From NCBI RefSeq assembly GCF_006016075.1, contig NZ_CP040093.1:558001-622000 (forward strand): DNA of 64,000 bases, written 5' to 3'. Each line of letters starts with the position of its first letter. Positions within the stretch are counted from its first letter, which is position 1. The notes beneath the pieces were generated by a model. The model had not been told where the DNA came from. It did no database searches and worked only from the letters and a program-made list of their open reading frames with translations. This DNA is from Caloramator sp. E03 (GTDB lineage Bacteria; Bacillota; Clostridia; Clostridiales; Caloramatoraceae). Of this stretch, positions 1 through 9,450 are shown in pieces. The translations under genes were made by a program, and so were the position numbers.

Positions 1-504
1 ATTTATATCCTTTTTAATATTTAATATATAATTGTAATTCTTTTGGCATTCTTCAAAAAGGGTTAATAATTTTTCATTAGATTCTACAAATGGTAGCTCA
101 TTTGACTCAATATCTTTGGATATTGTAAACTGCCTCTTTATAGTAACATTAGTAAATTTTCCATTTTTGTATCTGATGTTTTTTGATATAAAAAGAGTAT
201 AAGTTCTGCCATATTCATAAGCTTTTGCAGGAGAGATTACAATTGATTTTTTGTCATTTCCTAATGATATACTGATTGGATGTTTAGAATTCTTATAATC
301 AATAACATATACATTATTGTTATTAACATATATTTCATCTAAAATATCGTCAAAGAGAACTATAAGTTGTTTATTAAAAGGAACATCTTTAATAGGCGGC
401 AAAATCTTAATTGAATTTCTCTTTGCCATTACTAAGACATTAATTGATATTAAAATAAAAACCAAAGTTGCCAATAATACTGATATTTTAAAATTCTTTC
501 TCAT
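1..504 (-). CDS. Exported protein with Big_5-like Ig domain (3' end missing)
   Basis: The frame stays open from an ATG at 504 to the window edge (168 codons without a stop), so the C-terminus is missing. The start is preceded by AGAGGGG at good spacing. Residues 1-28 form a signal peptide or membrane anchor: a basic start, then a hydrophobic stretch ending near VLVMA. Residues of about 40-120 resemble a bacterial Ig-like (SbsA/Big_5) domain, with a beta-rich pattern and a 'YGRTYTLFIS' strand like the usual 'pGttYtltIs' motif of that family. It is probably a cell-surface or secreted protein. The specific function is unknown. A partial gene such as this could also belong to a larger multidomain surface protein. 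Confidence 0.7.
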   Translation of the reverse strand, partial: MRKNFKISVLLATLVFILISINVLVMAKRNSIKILPPIKDVPFNKQLIVLFDDILDEIYVNNNNVYVIDYKNSKHPISISLGNDKKSIVISPAKAYEYGRTYTLFISKNIRYKNGKFTNVTIKRQFTISKDIESNELPFVESNEKLLTLFEECQKNYNYILNIKKDIN

Positions 505-600
505 AATAACCCCTCTTATTAAATTTTTATTATATATGACCTATAATATTTTTTATTTGTTCCAACAAATGTGTCATATAGTATAAAAAATCTAAATTTT

Positions 601-630
601 ATAAAAAATTATGCCGGCTATAAAGCCAGC
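601..630 (-). terminator. Rho-independent terminator after the dihydropyrimidinase gene
   Basis: On the minus strand GCTGGC-TTTATA-GCCGGC forms a six-pair stem with one G-T pair, followed by a T-rich run. It lies 20 bp after the stop of the gene at 650-2020. Confidence 0.75.
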
Positions 631-649
631 AATATTACATAAAGAAATA

Positions 650-2020
650 TTAAATATAGTTTATTTCTTTTGCCTTTACAAATTTGCCATAAGGTTTTAT
701 ATCTATCAGGTTATTATCTTTACATATAACTTTTCCTCTTAAAATAGTTGCAATTGGATATCCTTTTAACTTATATCCTTCAAAGACAGTATATTCAGAA
801 GCTGAATGAAGTTCCTTGCCTTTTAATACAACTTCCTTCTCTGAATCAAAAATAACGATATCTCCATCACTTCCTGGGGCTATCACTCCCTTTTTAGGAT
901 AAAGCCCAAATATCTTTGCTGGATTTGTACATAATAACTGTACCATCTTTTCTAAATTCATTTTGCCTTTATTAACTCCTTCTGTAAAAATTAAAGAAAG
1001 CAAAGTCTCACTTCCACCAATTCCTGGTATTATATTAAAGCAATCTTTAGCACTCAATTTATCTTTTATGTTAAAAGCACAATGATCTGTGGTTATACAG
1101 CATAAAGTGCCGTTTAAAATACTATTCCACAAAACATCCTGGTCCTCTTTTTTTCTTAGTGGAGGTGCCATTATATATTTTTGTCCATCAATATTTTTAT
1201 AACATTCATCTGTTAAAAGCAAGTAATGAGGACATGTTTCCCCGTAGACCTTATATCCATTTCCTTTTGATTTATTAATTGCTTTTGCACCTTCAGCAGT
1301 TGAAACGTGAACAAAATATACAGGTGCATTAAGACCTTCTGCTATTTTTATTACTTTATCAATTGCAACTTTTTCTGCTTCCCTTGGTCTGCTATCAGCA
1401 TAATCTGATATTTTCGTTCTGCCTTCTTTTAAGAACTTATCCTTTGTTATTCTTAAAATATCATCATCTTCTGCATGAACCGTTACAAGCATATCTAATT
1501 CTTTTGCTTTCTTTAAAAGGTTCGGTATTTTATCATAAGGTAATTTGCTATTTTCATAGGTAGTATAAATTTTAAGACTTCCTATGCCATAATCTTTTAT
1601 ATTATACAGTTCATCTAGATTCCAGTCATACTTACCAGTAATTTCTACATGAAAGTTATAATCAACATAGCAATGTCCCTGTGCCTCTTTTTCTCTCTCC
1701 CAAAGAGCTTCTATTAAAGTTTTTCCAATAATAGGGCTTACATAATCAATTATAGTAGTAACCCCTCCAAAAGCAGCTGATAAGCTTCCTGTTTCAAAGT
1801 TGTCTGCTGTTCTTCCACTTTTGGTTTTCATATAATAATGTACGTGAGCATCTATTACTCCTGGTATTACATATTTACCTGCAGCATCTATAACCTCATC
1901 ATTTAAATTCTCTTTTATATTTTTATCTATCTTACTTATTTTTTCATTATCTATTAGTACATCTGCTGTGATAATTCCATTTTCTGTTACAACAAATCCA
2001 TTCTTTATAACAAGGCCCAT
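650..2020 (-). CDS. hydA: Dihydropyrimidinase / D-hydantoinase family amidohydrolase
   Basis: This cytoplasmic zinc amidohydrolase opens hydantoin or dihydropyrimidine rings to N-carbamoyl amino acids. All metal ligands of the family are present: H59 and H61 (DAHVH), a lysine that would be carboxylated at K150 (SLKIYTTY), H182 (VHAED), H238 (FVHVS) and D312 (TTDHC). The length of 456 residues is normal. The ATG at 2020 is chosen because AAGAGGTG lies 7 bp upstream; an in-frame GTG at 2029 is part of that site. It is the last gene of a three-gene operon with two PLP lyase-like genes. The arrangement recalls the yge/hyu genes of anaerobic purine and ureide breakdown. The true substrate is not determined. 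Confidence 0.85.
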   Translation of the reverse strand: MGLVIKNGFVVTENGIITADVLIDNEKISKIDKNIKENLNDEVIDAAGKYVIPGVIDAHVHYYMKTKSGRTADNFETGSLSAAFGGVTTIIDYVSPIIGKTLIEALWEREKEAQGHCYVDYNFHVEITGKYDWNLDELYNIKDYGIGSLKIYTTYENSKLPYDKIPNLLKKAKELDMLVTVHAEDDDILRITKDKFLKEGRTKISDYADSRPREAEKVAIDKVIKIAEGLNAPVYFVHVSTAEGAKAINKSKGNGYKVYGETCPHYLLLTDECYKNIDGQKYIMAPPLRKKEDQDVLWNSILNGTLCCITTDHCAFNIKDKLSAKDCFNIIPGIGGSETLLSLIFTEGVNKGKMNLEKMVQLLCTNPAKIFGLYPKKGVIAPGSDGDIVIFDSEKEVVLKGKELHSASEYTVFEGYKLKGYPIATILRGKVICKDNNLIDIKPYGKFVKAKEINYI

Positions 2021-2041
2021 ATAAATCACCTCTTATGATTA

Positions 2042-3292
2042 TTATAAAAGTCCTTCAATATTTTCTAATACGTTAAACAATTCCTTTTCATCTGGTTCTA
2101 CTTCAATCGGATATCCAGATGCTTTTATTGCATTATTTGTATCTTTTAGCCCATTACCTGTTACTATACATACTACCATTTCATTGTAATCTATTATTTT
2201 TTCATTAATTAACTTCTTTAGCCCCGCAAATCCTGCAACTCCTGCAGGTTCACCAAATATGCCTGCTCTACTTCCCAGAAATCTCATTGCACTTAATATT
2301 TCCTCATCGGTAACATTTATAAATGTACCTTTAGATTCTCGTACTGCTCTTAAGGCTTTTTCAGCATTTCTTGGTACTCCAACAGCTATGCTATCAGCAA
2401 TTGTATTCTCACTAGATGGTTTAAATTTTGTATTATTAAAAAAAGCTTCTGTTAGTGGTGCACATCCTTTAGCTTGTACACCAGCAAGTTTTGGCAATTT
2501 ATTAATAAACCCTGTATTATATAAATCTAAATAACCCTTCCAAATCCCAGCTATTGTGCATCCATCACCTACTGAAACCACTGTCCAGTCAGGAACTTTC
2601 CAATTAAGCTGTTCACATATTTCAAGTGTTACAGTTTTTTTACCTTCCATAAGATATGGATTTATAGCAGCATTTCTATTATACCATCCATATTTTTCTA
2701 TTGCCATTGTAGACAGCTTAAAAGCTTCATTGTATGATCCCTTTACACTTATAACATTTGAACCAAAAATCTTAAGCTGTGCAATCTTCCCTTGAGGAGC
2801 TCTTTGTGGAACAAATATAACTGTTTTTATTCTACAGGATGCTGCATTACCGGCAAGTGAAGAAGCTGCATTCCCTGTAGAAGAACAGCAAATTATTTTT
2901 TTATTCTCTTCCATAGCCTTTGCAACAGCTATTGCAGATGCCCTGTCCTTTAAAGATGCAGTTGGATTAATTCCATCATCTTTTATATATAGCGTTTTTA
3001 ACCCTATTTCCTCTGCCAGTTTATCTGTTTTATATAAAGGAGACCATCCTACCCTGAGCTTTGGCTTAGGTCCATCTTTTTCAACAGGTAAAAAAGGCTC
3101 ATATCTCCACATAGAATAATTATGGATATTCAAAAAGTATTCTTTATTACATATTTTAGAGATATAATCATAATCATATACAACATCAAGAATACCTTCA
3201 ATTGTTCCACAGTCATCACATGTATATCGTCCAGAAACAGGCTCATATATTTTCCCACAGTTTATGCATTTTAAATATTTAACATTTTTCAT
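2042..3292 (-). CDS. Threonine synthase-like PLP enzyme with N-terminal zinc ribbon
   Basis: This is a fold-type II PLP enzyme of 416 residues. The N-terminus carries a zinc ribbon with two CXXC pairs (C9/C12 and C25/C28). The Schiff-base lysine is K115 in 'TASLKDRAS', followed by the phosphate-binding loop 'SSTGNAASSLAG' and glycine-rich 'VSVGDGCTIAGI'. The family includes threonine synthase (O-phosphohomoserine to threonine) and related ammonia-lyases. ATG 3292 is preceded by AAAGGTGA; a longer upstream reading frame would run into the preceding gene. It sits 16 bp after another PLP enzyme and before a dihydropyrimidinase, with no other threonine pathway gene nearby. A catabolic lyase is therefore as likely as threonine synthesis. 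Confidence 0.75.
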   Translation of the reverse strand: MKNVKYLKCINCGKIYEPVSGRYTCDDCGTIEGILDVVYDYDYISKICNKEYFLNIHNYSMWRYEPFLPVEKDGPKPKLRVGWSPLYKTDKLAEEIGLKTLYIKDDGINPTASLKDRASAIAVAKAMEENKKIICCSSTGNAASSLAGNAASCRIKTVIFVPQRAPQGKIAQLKIFGSNVISVKGSYNEAFKLSTMAIEKYGWYNRNAAINPYLMEGKKTVTLEICEQLNWKVPDWTVVSVGDGCTIAGIWKGYLDLYNTGFINKLPKLAGVQAKGCAPLTEAFFNNTKFKPSSENTIADSIAVGVPRNAEKALRAVRESKGTFINVTDEEILSAMRFLGSRAGIFGEPAGVAGFAGLKKLINEKIIDYNEMVVCIVTGNGLKDTNNAIKASGYPIEVEPDEKELFNVLENIEGLL

Positions 3293-3308
3293 TTTTATCA
3301 CCTTTAAA

Positions 3309-4805
3309 TTATAATTCTTTAAGAAGACCTGTCCTATCGTTAAATTCCTCAATAGTCCTATCAAGTTCTTGACCAATATGATGGAGTCTTCCCCAATAGT
3401 TATCATAGTCATACCACTGAGCATTCAACTCATCTAAATCATACATCTGCTGCTCAATCCAGGTATAATATTTGAGATTATGAATTCTTTTTTTACTCTT
3501 ATAAGTTAATTCTTCAATGTTATCTGTCCTTATTCCAACAACATATCTACTATAGTCTATTGCAGCATCTATTAATTCATATTTTCTTCCTCTTACCTCT
3601 TCCATTTCTTTTAATCTCGATTTATACATTTCAGCAGAATCAGTTAAAACCGTAATTACCATATCATCTTCATTTAATTCATAATATTTAGCAAATTTTA
3701 TGCAGCATAGTATATTAGCAGCACCTGATATTCCTACCCATGGAAGCTTTTCAATTAAATCCCGTTTAACTCCAAGACTTTTTAAATACTCATGTCCTGC
3801 TTCCTCATTGAAAAGTCTAAATAATGCAAGGCTTTCATTATCATCAATTCCTATTATCATATCAGTATTTTTAACATTATGTATCCAAGGAATATGCTTA
3901 TCCCCAATTCCTTCTATTCTATGATCACCAAAACCATTATTAAGCAACGTCGGGCATTGGACAGCTTCACCTACTGCAATCTTACAGTTTGGATATTTAT
4001 TTTTTAAGTAATCTCCACTTCCAAGAGTACCTGCTGAACCAGAAGTTAAGCATACTCCTGCAAGTTTCCCTTTATTTCCCTTTTCATTTTCTATAACTTC
4101 TTCCATTGCACTTCCTGTAACTTCATAATGCCACAGGTGATTACCGAGTTCTCCAAACTGATTAAATATCATTACATTTTCTCTTGTTTTTCTAAGCTCC
4201 CAAGTTTTATCATAAATTTCTTTAACATTGCTTTCACATCCTGGAGTTGCAATTATTTCATCAGCAACAGTTTTAAGCCAGTTAAATCTTTCTTGACTCA
4301 TATTCTCTGGTAGTATTGCAATTGATTTGCACCCTAACAATCTTGAATTGTATGCTCCTCCTCGGCAATAATTTCCTGTTGATGGCCAAACAGCTTCATG
4401 ATACGTAGGATCAAATTGCCCTGTAATTAGCTTTGGTATTAAGCATCCAAAGCTTGCTCCAACTTTATGACAGCCTGTAGGGAAGAATTTACCAACAAGT
4501 GCAAATATTCTTGACTTAACTCCGGTAATTTCCTTGGGTATTTCAATATAGTTAGGTAACCTATTAAACAATCCACCTTTTTCTTTTGGCTCATTTTTCC
4601 ATGTTATTCTGAATAGATTAAGTGGATCTAAATCCCATAATCCTATAAATTTAAGCTTTTCTTTAATTTTGTCGTTAATCTCTTCTGGATTTTTCATTTG
4701 CCTTAATGTTGGAATAATTATTTTCCGCTTCTTTGCAACTTCAACCGTTTTTCTTAGACCTTCCTCATTAACATTAAGATCAATAAGCTTATATTGTTTA
4801 GCCAT
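3309..4805 (-). CDS. Long PLP-dependent lyase/synthase (fold-type II, about 500 aa)
   Basis: This 498-residue protein of the tryptophan synthase beta/cysteine synthase superfamily has the PLP lysine in 'TGCHKVGASFG' (K114). A substrate-loop motif 'PSTGNYCRGGAYNSRLLG' and a glycine-rich phosphate cup 'LTSGSAGTLGSGDYL' follow. The C-terminal 120 residues extend beyond the usual domain. Family members are often annotated only as PLP-dependent protein subunit beta; 2,3-diaminopropionate ammonia-lyase is a distant comparison. The ATG at 4805 follows AAGGGGGG. It is the first gene of the operon with the threonine synthase-like and dihydropyrimidinase genes, behind a consensus promoter. The reaction is unknown. 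Confidence 0.75.
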   Translation of the reverse strand: MAKQYKLIDLNVNEEGLRKTVEVAKKRKIIIPTLRQMKNPEEINDKIKEKLKFIGLWDLDPLNLFRITWKNEPKEKGGLFNRLPNYIEIPKEITGVKSRIFALVGKFFPTGCHKVGASFGCLIPKLITGQFDPTYHEAVWPSTGNYCRGGAYNSRLLGCKSIAILPENMSQERFNWLKTVADEIIATPGCESNVKEIYDKTWELRKTRENVMIFNQFGELGNHLWHYEVTGSAMEEVIENEKGNKGKLAGVCLTSGSAGTLGSGDYLKNKYPNCKIAVGEAVQCPTLLNNGFGDHRIEGIGDKHIPWIHNVKNTDMIIGIDDNESLALFRLFNEEAGHEYLKSLGVKRDLIEKLPWVGISGAANILCCIKFAKYYELNEDDMVITVLTDSAEMYKSRLKEMEEVRGRKYELIDAAIDYSRYVVGIRTDNIEELTYKSKKRIHNLKYYTWIEQQMYDLDELNAQWYDYDNYWGRLHHIGQELDRTIEEFNDRTGLLKEL

Positions 4806-4837
4806 ATTTACCCCCCTTAAAATAATATTACCTAACT

Positions 4838-4873
4838 TTATTTTATTATATTTCCAATTATTAGAAATGTCAA
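4838..4873 (-). promoter_or_regulatory. Consensus sigma-A promoter of the PLP/PLP/hydA operon
   Basis: On the minus strand TTGACA (4873-4868) and TATAAT (4850-4845) are separated by exactly 17 bp, a perfect match to both hexamers. Transcription would start near 4838, about 33 bp before the start codon at 4805. Confidence 0.8.
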
Positions 4874-5096
4874 ACAAGCTCTATACTTATTTTTTAAACA
4901 GATTAAAACCATCAAGCATTTTAGATACTATGAAAAATTAATACTTATCAAAATTATTATTTATATATTAGCTTTATAATTTTATAAATTAGACGATATA
5001 TTTGTTAATATATTAAATATTATTATTAATTATTTTATATATTTTATTTAATATTTAAAAAATACATAAATTTAACAAATAATATGTCAATAATTG

Positions 5097-5125
5097 TTGA
5101 ATTTTGAAGTGTTATTTTATAAAAT
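5097..5125 (+). promoter_or_regulatory. Probable sigma-A promoter of the chemoreceptor gene
   Basis: TTGAAT (5097-5102) and TAAAAT (5120-5125) are spaced by 17 bp, 37 bp before the ATG. The rest of the 356-bp gap between 4806 and 5161 is very AT-rich. No sigma-D motility promoter was recognised in it. Confidence 0.45.
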
Positions 5126-5161
5126 AAATATTAATAATTTATATTTTGTTAGGGGGACATT

Positions 5162-7162
5162 ATGAAAAACAAAAAAGTATTAAGAAAACAAATCATTTCA
5201 CTTCTTCTTTTACTATCCTTAATTCCATTATTAATAGTTACATCTCTTAATTATTACATATCATTAAAAGCTGTAAAAAATCAGTACATAGAAACAATCG
5301 ATCAAAGCATTAAAAGAGGTCTTGATGTAATTGAATCATCATATAAAAACAAAAGCGAACTAATATCTTTGCTATCCCAAGATCCTAATGCCAATGGTAT
5401 ATTGTCAAATAGTGACTGTGAAAAATGGCTAATGTTAACTTTAAACTCATATATTGAAAATTATAAAGATATATCTTCTATATATATGGGAGTTAATAAT
5501 GGGAAAATGATAATTGCACCAAAGCAGGCTCTTCCAGAAGGTTATGATCCAAGAAAGCGCTCCTGGTATATAGATGCATCCTCAAGTAATAGCTTTGTAA
5601 TTACTGATCCCTATGAAGATGCTATTCAAAAAGGAATTTTCATGGTAACTTATGCAAAAGCTATTAAGGATTCTTCTAATAATCTTATTGGCGTTGTAGG
5701 ACTTGATATAAAACTTTCTACTCTATCAGAGCTCGTACAATCTATCAAAATTGGAAACAGCGGATTTGTAACAATAACTGATAAAAACGGTACAATAATA
5801 GCTGATAAGAAAAAAGAACTGTTAAATAAAACTTCAAAGGAAGTACCTTATATCGACGCTATATTAAAATCAAATTCTCAGTCTGGAACAGTACTTATTG
5901 ATAAAGCCAAATATATATACATAGTAAAAAGTCACGACAAAACAGGATGGAGGGTTATAGGCCTTGTACCTGAAAAGGAGATATCCGAAGCTACAAATTC
6001 AATTAGAAATTATGATATAATAGTTTTTATTCTTTTTGCAGCTGCTTCAATATTAATTGGTATATTCTTTTCTAAAAAAATAGTAGATCCGATTAATGTA
6101 ATAGTTAGTGTTATAGATAAGATTAAATCAGGAGATTTTTCAGTAAAGGTGCCTGAAAAATATATAAATTATAAAGGAGAAATTGGGGTTATTGCGGGTG
6201 GAGTTGACTCGATGCAAAATGAACTTAAAAAGCTAATACTAGATATAAAAAATGAAGCAAGCAGCATAAATTCAGTAATAAGTTCAGTTAACAGCAGTAT
6301 AAGTGACCTTAACAATACAATAGAAAAAGTATCAGCAACAACCCATGATCTTTCTGCGACTATGGAAGAAACTGCAGCTTCTGCCGAGGAGATGTCAGCA
6401 GCTTCAATTGAAATAGAAAAATCAGTACAGGTTATATCTAAAAAATCTCAAGATGGAGCTTTTGAAGCTTCAAATATAAGCCAAAGGGCACAGAATACAA
6501 AAATATCCGTTGAAGAATCGCAAGCAAAAGCAAAGGAAGTATTTGAAAAAACTAAAGCAGAGCTTGAAAAGGCAATTGAAGAAGCAAAAATAGTTGAAAA
6601 GATAAGTACTTTATCAGAATCAATTATGCAGATAACTTCTCAGACAAATCTTTTAGCACTTAATGCAGCAATTGAAGCATCAAGGGCTGGAGAAGCTGGA
6701 AGAGGTTTTTCAGTTGTTGCTGAAGAAATTAGAAAACTTGCTGAACAATCTAAAAACACCGTTATTGAAATTCAAAACATAACTGGAAAGGTAAGCGATA
6801 CTGTAAACAATTTAGTAAACAGTTCAAACAATCTTTTAGAGTTTATGTCTGTAAACGTTGATAATGATTATAAAACAATGATAGATGTTGCAGAAAAATA
6901 CAGCTCCGATGCAAAATACGTAGACAACCTCGTTACTAATTTTAGTTCAACAGCTCAAGAACTTTTATCTTCAATAAACGAAGTAATATTGACCATAGAA
7001 AGCGTTGCAAAGGCTTCAAGTGACGGTGCGGGAGGTACAACTGATATAGCAGGAAGCGTATCCGATATACACAAAAAATCCAATGATATTATTGAAGAAA
7101 TGTCAAAAGCGAAGGACGCCGCTGACAAACTAAACAACAGCATATCAAGATTTATAATATAG
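5162..7162 (+). CDS. Methyl-accepting chemotaxis protein with amino-acid-type dCache domain
   Basis: This is a 666-residue transmembrane chemoreceptor. Residues 11-30 form the first membrane helix, about 35-275 a periplasmic-type dCache sensor, about 285-305 the second helix, then HAMP. The signalling domain has the conserved tip '[20 protein letters not shown]'. The sensor carries the residue pattern known for amino-acid-binding dCache domains: Y128, R133, W135, Y151, D153 and D182. The predicted ligand is therefore an amino acid, which fits the ornithine-fermentation genes nearby. There is no C-terminal pentapeptide for CheR/CheB docking. TTAGGGGG precedes the ATG. The gene is monocistronic and ends in a terminator shared with rarA. 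Confidence 0.92.
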   Translation: MKNKKVLRKQIISLLLLLSLIPLLIVTSLNYYISLKAVKNQYIETIDQSIKRGLDVIESSYKNKSELISLLSQDPNANGILSNSDCEKWLMLTLNSYIENYKDISSIYMGVNNGKMIIAPKQALPEGYDPRKRSWYIDASSSNSFVITDPYEDAIQKGIFMVTYAKAIKDSSNNLIGVVGLDIKLSTLSELVQSIKIGNSGFVTITDKNGTIIADKKKELLNKTSKEVPYIDAILKSNSQSGTVLIDKAKYIYIVKSHDKTGWRVIGLVPEKEISEATNSIRNYDIIVFILFAAASILIGIFFSKKIVDPINVIVSVIDKIKSGDFSVKVPEKYINYKGEIGVIAGGVDSMQNELKKLILDIKNEASSINSVISSVNSSISDLNNTIEKVSATTHDLSATMEETAASAEEMSAASIEIEKSVQVISKKSQDGAFEASNISQRAQNTKISVEESQAKAKEVFEKTKAELEKAIEEAKIVEKISTLSESIMQITSQTNLLALNAAIEASRAGEAGRGFSVVAEEIRKLAEQSKNTVIEIQNITGKVSDTVNNLVNSSNNLLEFMSVNVDNDYKTMIDVAEKYSSDAKYVDNLVTNFSSTAQELLSSINEVILTIESVAKASSDGAGGTTDIAGSVSDIHKKSNDIIEEMSKAKDAADKLNNSISRFII

Positions 7163-7197
7163 ATAAAAAAGAGATGGATTATCCATCTCTTTTTTAT
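7163..7197. terminator. Bidirectional terminator between the chemoreceptor gene and rarA
   Basis: AAAAAAGAGATGGA and its reverse complement flank a three-base loop, giving A-runs and T-runs on both sides. The two converging genes end at 7162 and 7194, so one hairpin can serve both. Confidence 0.9.
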
Positions 7198-8513
7198 CTA
7201 TTAATTCTTTTAATGTATTCAAGTCTTTCTTTAAACTTCTTTTCAAGACCTTCCTCAGTTGGATTGTAATATATTCTGTTTTTTAAGTTATCCGGAAGGC
7301 ACTGCATTTTTGCAATATTGTTTTCATAATCATGGGAATACATGTAGCCTTTATTATAACCAAGATCCTTCATAAGTTTTGTAGGTGCGTTTCTAAGATG
7401 CATCGGCACCTCTTGATTAAAGGTTTCAAGAGCATCTTTTTTAGCCATTTTATATGCCATATACACTGCATTAGATTTTGGAGCAAGGGACATATAAACA
7501 GCAGCCTGTGCAAGATTAACAGAGCATTCCGGCATACCTATAAATGTTACAGCCTTATAGGCTGCAACAGCAATCTCTAAAGCTCTTGGATCTGCAAGTC
7601 CTATATCCTCCGAGGCAAACCTTACTATTCTTCTTGCAACATATAAAGGATCTTCCCCTGCTTCAAGCATCCTTGCAAGATAATAAAGTGCAGCATCAGC
7701 ATCGCTGTTTCTCATAGATTTATGAAAAGCAGAAATTAAATTATAATGCTGCTCACCATTTTTATCATAAAGGAGCGATTTTTTCTGCATACATTCTTCA
7801 ACTACCGATTTGTCTATAAACTTAATACCATCGACTGTCTTTGCACCCTTTACAGCTAACTCTAAAGTATTAAGTGCTGTTCTGGCATCTCCATTAGAAT
7901 ATACTGCTATCATATTCAATGTTTCATCATCAATTTTAATGTTTATATCTTTAAATCCTCTCTCATCATTAATTGCATTTTTCAAAAGTTTTACAATATC
8001 CTCTGTTTTTAGCATTTCTAGTACAAAAACCCTTGAACGGGAAATAAGCGCTGAATTAACTTGAAAGGATGGGTTTTCAGTTGTTGCGCCTATTAAAATA
8101 ATACTTCCCTTTTCAACATAAGGCAAAAAAGCATCCTGCTGAGCTTTATTAAACCTGTGTATTTCATCTATAAAAAGAACCGTTCTAATTCCCTTAAGTC
8201 TTGCCTCATCAGATTTTTGCATTACTTCCTTTACTTCTTTAATGCCTGATGTTACAGCACTCATAGTTATAAATTCAGATTGAGTCATATTTGCAATAAT
8301 CATAGCAAGAGTTGTTTTCCCAACTCCCGGAGGCCCCCAAAGAATCATAGATGTTATATTATCAGTTTCAATAAGACGTCTTAAAAGTTTTCCTTTCCCT
8401 AATAAATGCTCCTGACCTACGAATTCATCAAGATTTCTTGGTCTTACCCTGTCTGCAAGGGGAGATTTTGTATCTTTATTATCATCAAAAAAAGAACTTT
8501 GTATAAAGTTCAT
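7194..8513 (-). CDS. rarA: Replication-associated recombination protein A (AAA+ ATPase)
   Basis: RarA/MgsA (439 residues) is a clamp-loader-like AAA+ ATPase that acts at stalled replication forks with SSB. Motifs are Walker A 'GPPGVGKTT' (about residue 60), Walker B 'VLFIDEIHRF' (about 110) and sensor 1 'IGATTENPS'. A C-terminal MgsA-type tetramerisation region follows ('VHLRNAPTKLMKDLGYNKGYMY'-like segment). Length is typical. GGTGAGG precedes the ATG. The gene stands alone between two terminators. In Bacillus its homologue lies next to tcdA and a cysteine desulfurase, whereas here those genes are about 25 kb away. Confidence 0.95.
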   Translation of the reverse strand: MNFIQSSFFDDNKDTKSPLADRVRPRNLDEFVGQEHLLGKGKLLRRLIETDNITSMILWGPPGVGKTTLAMIIANMTQSEFITMSAVTSGIKEVKEVMQKSDEARLKGIRTVLFIDEIHRFNKAQQDAFLPYVEKGSIILIGATTENPSFQVNSALISRSRVFVLEMLKTEDIVKLLKNAINDERGFKDINIKIDDETLNMIAVYSNGDARTALNTLELAVKGAKTVDGIKFIDKSVVEECMQKKSLLYDKNGEQHYNLISAFHKSMRNSDADAALYYLARMLEAGEDPLYVARRIVRFASEDIGLADPRALEIAVAAYKAVTFIGMPECSVNLAQAAVYMSLAPKSNAVYMAYKMAKKDALETFNQEVPMHLRNAPTKLMKDLGYNKGYMYSHDYENNIAKMQCLPDNLKNRIYYNPTEEGLEKKFKERLEYIKRINR

Positions 8514-8604
8514 ATCCTCACCAGCCTAAATTATTATTTTTTAATATTATATAACAAAAGTTTATAATAGACCATAACAGGTTAATAACAAAATTATTAT
8601 TAAG

Positions 8605-8640
8605 TAAAAACAAAAAGACAGGTATTATTAAATACCCGTC
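8605..8640 (-). terminator. Rho-independent terminator
   Basis: On the minus strand GACGGGTATT and AATACCTGTC form a ten-pair stem with one G-T pair, followed by a T-rich run ending at 8605. It lies just after the unknown gene at 8647-9210. Confidence 0.8.
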
Positions 8641-8646
8641 ACTGAC

Positions 8647-9210
8647 TTATTCTTCTATAAATTTTATGTCTTCCGTTGATATATTGACCCACTCCATACC
8701 TTTATCCCATACTACCTTTACCTTTATATCCGAAGTAAGTTTTTTTATCAATTCATCTCTTTTTAAATCTTTATTTACATATGTTGCTCTTGCTACTTCT
8801 ATTCCTTTGATTTTTATACCATCTATTATTTGTTTATTTTTTATATCTGTTCCAAAACCTAAAAAATCCTGCATAACAAAAATATTTTTCATAGATTCAT
8901 CTAAAAAAGCAGTAACAGTAATATCTTTATAAATATTACTAATCTTTGGCGTCATTCTCAATCTATATATTACACGATAATACTCTTGAGAATTATCTTT
9001 TGTATCTAAGATTACCTGCATATCATAAATAAAGTTATTACTTTTTTTACATTCTATTAGCATAAGATTTTCAGGGCGTTTTTTATCATATTCAATAATA
9101 TTTTCCTGTGAATTAATACTTTTTACTTTATCTTGATAAAGACCGAAGAAAAATTTTGATATTATTAATAATATTACAGTACTTAAAACTATAAATAAAC
9201 TTTTTTTCAT
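8647..9210 (-). CDS. Unknown exported or membrane-anchored protein
   Basis: I do not recognise this 187-residue protein. The N-terminus (MKKS, then a hydrophobic stretch to about residue 25) is a signal peptide or single membrane anchor without a lipobox cysteine. The rest is mixed alpha/beta with many charged residues and no evident catalytic motif. A region around residues 75-130 reads as paired beta strands. AAGAAGGAAA precedes the ATG. The gene is monocistronic, with about 240 bp before it and its own terminator after it. A small extracytoplasmic binding or structural protein is possible, but no function can be assigned. Confidence 0.6.
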   Translation of the reverse strand: MKKSLFIVLSTVILLIISKFFFGLYQDKVKSINSQENIIEYDKKRPENLMLIECKKSNNFIYDMQVILDTKDNSQEYYRVIYRLRMTPKISNIYKDITVTAFLDESMKNIFVMQDFLGFGTDIKNKQIIDGIKIKGIEVARATYVNKDLKRDELIKKLTSDIKVKVVWDKGMEWVNISTEDIKFIEE

Positions 9211-9372
9211 TATATTTCCTTCTTTTAATATTATTATACTTTTTTATATTTTTTGTATTAATTCTTATTTATATATTAAATCATTTTTTATATAAAGTAA
9301 ACAACTACTATATCCTAAAATTTTACATGAATCTTTATAATTAAAAGTAATTTATATCTTTTAATTATATGA

Positions 9373-9444
9373 AAAAATCAAAAATTAAGCCCATAATTGC
9401 TTCTTAATGAGCGACAAAGATTGGCTGTGCAGCAATTATGGGCT
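9373..9444 (-). terminator. Long-stem terminator of the ornithine degradation operon
   Basis: AGCCCATAATTGCT (9444-9431 on the minus strand) pairs perfectly with 9401-9388. The 29-base loop may itself fold through a short AGC/GCT stem. Two T-rich runs follow (down to 9373). It lies immediately after orr. The upstream gap 9211-9372 holds nothing else I can identify. Confidence 0.8.
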
Positions 9445-9450
9445 CAGCTT

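Noticed and set aside
317-586. 89-codon plus-strand frame at the left end
   Set aside because: It is mostly antisense to the partial exported-protein gene (1-504, minus), which has a signal peptide and ribosome binding site.
4806-5161. Possible sigma-D (motility) promoter before the chemoreceptor gene
   Set aside because: A GACGATAT sequence near 4993 looked promising, but no TAAA element stands at the required distance.
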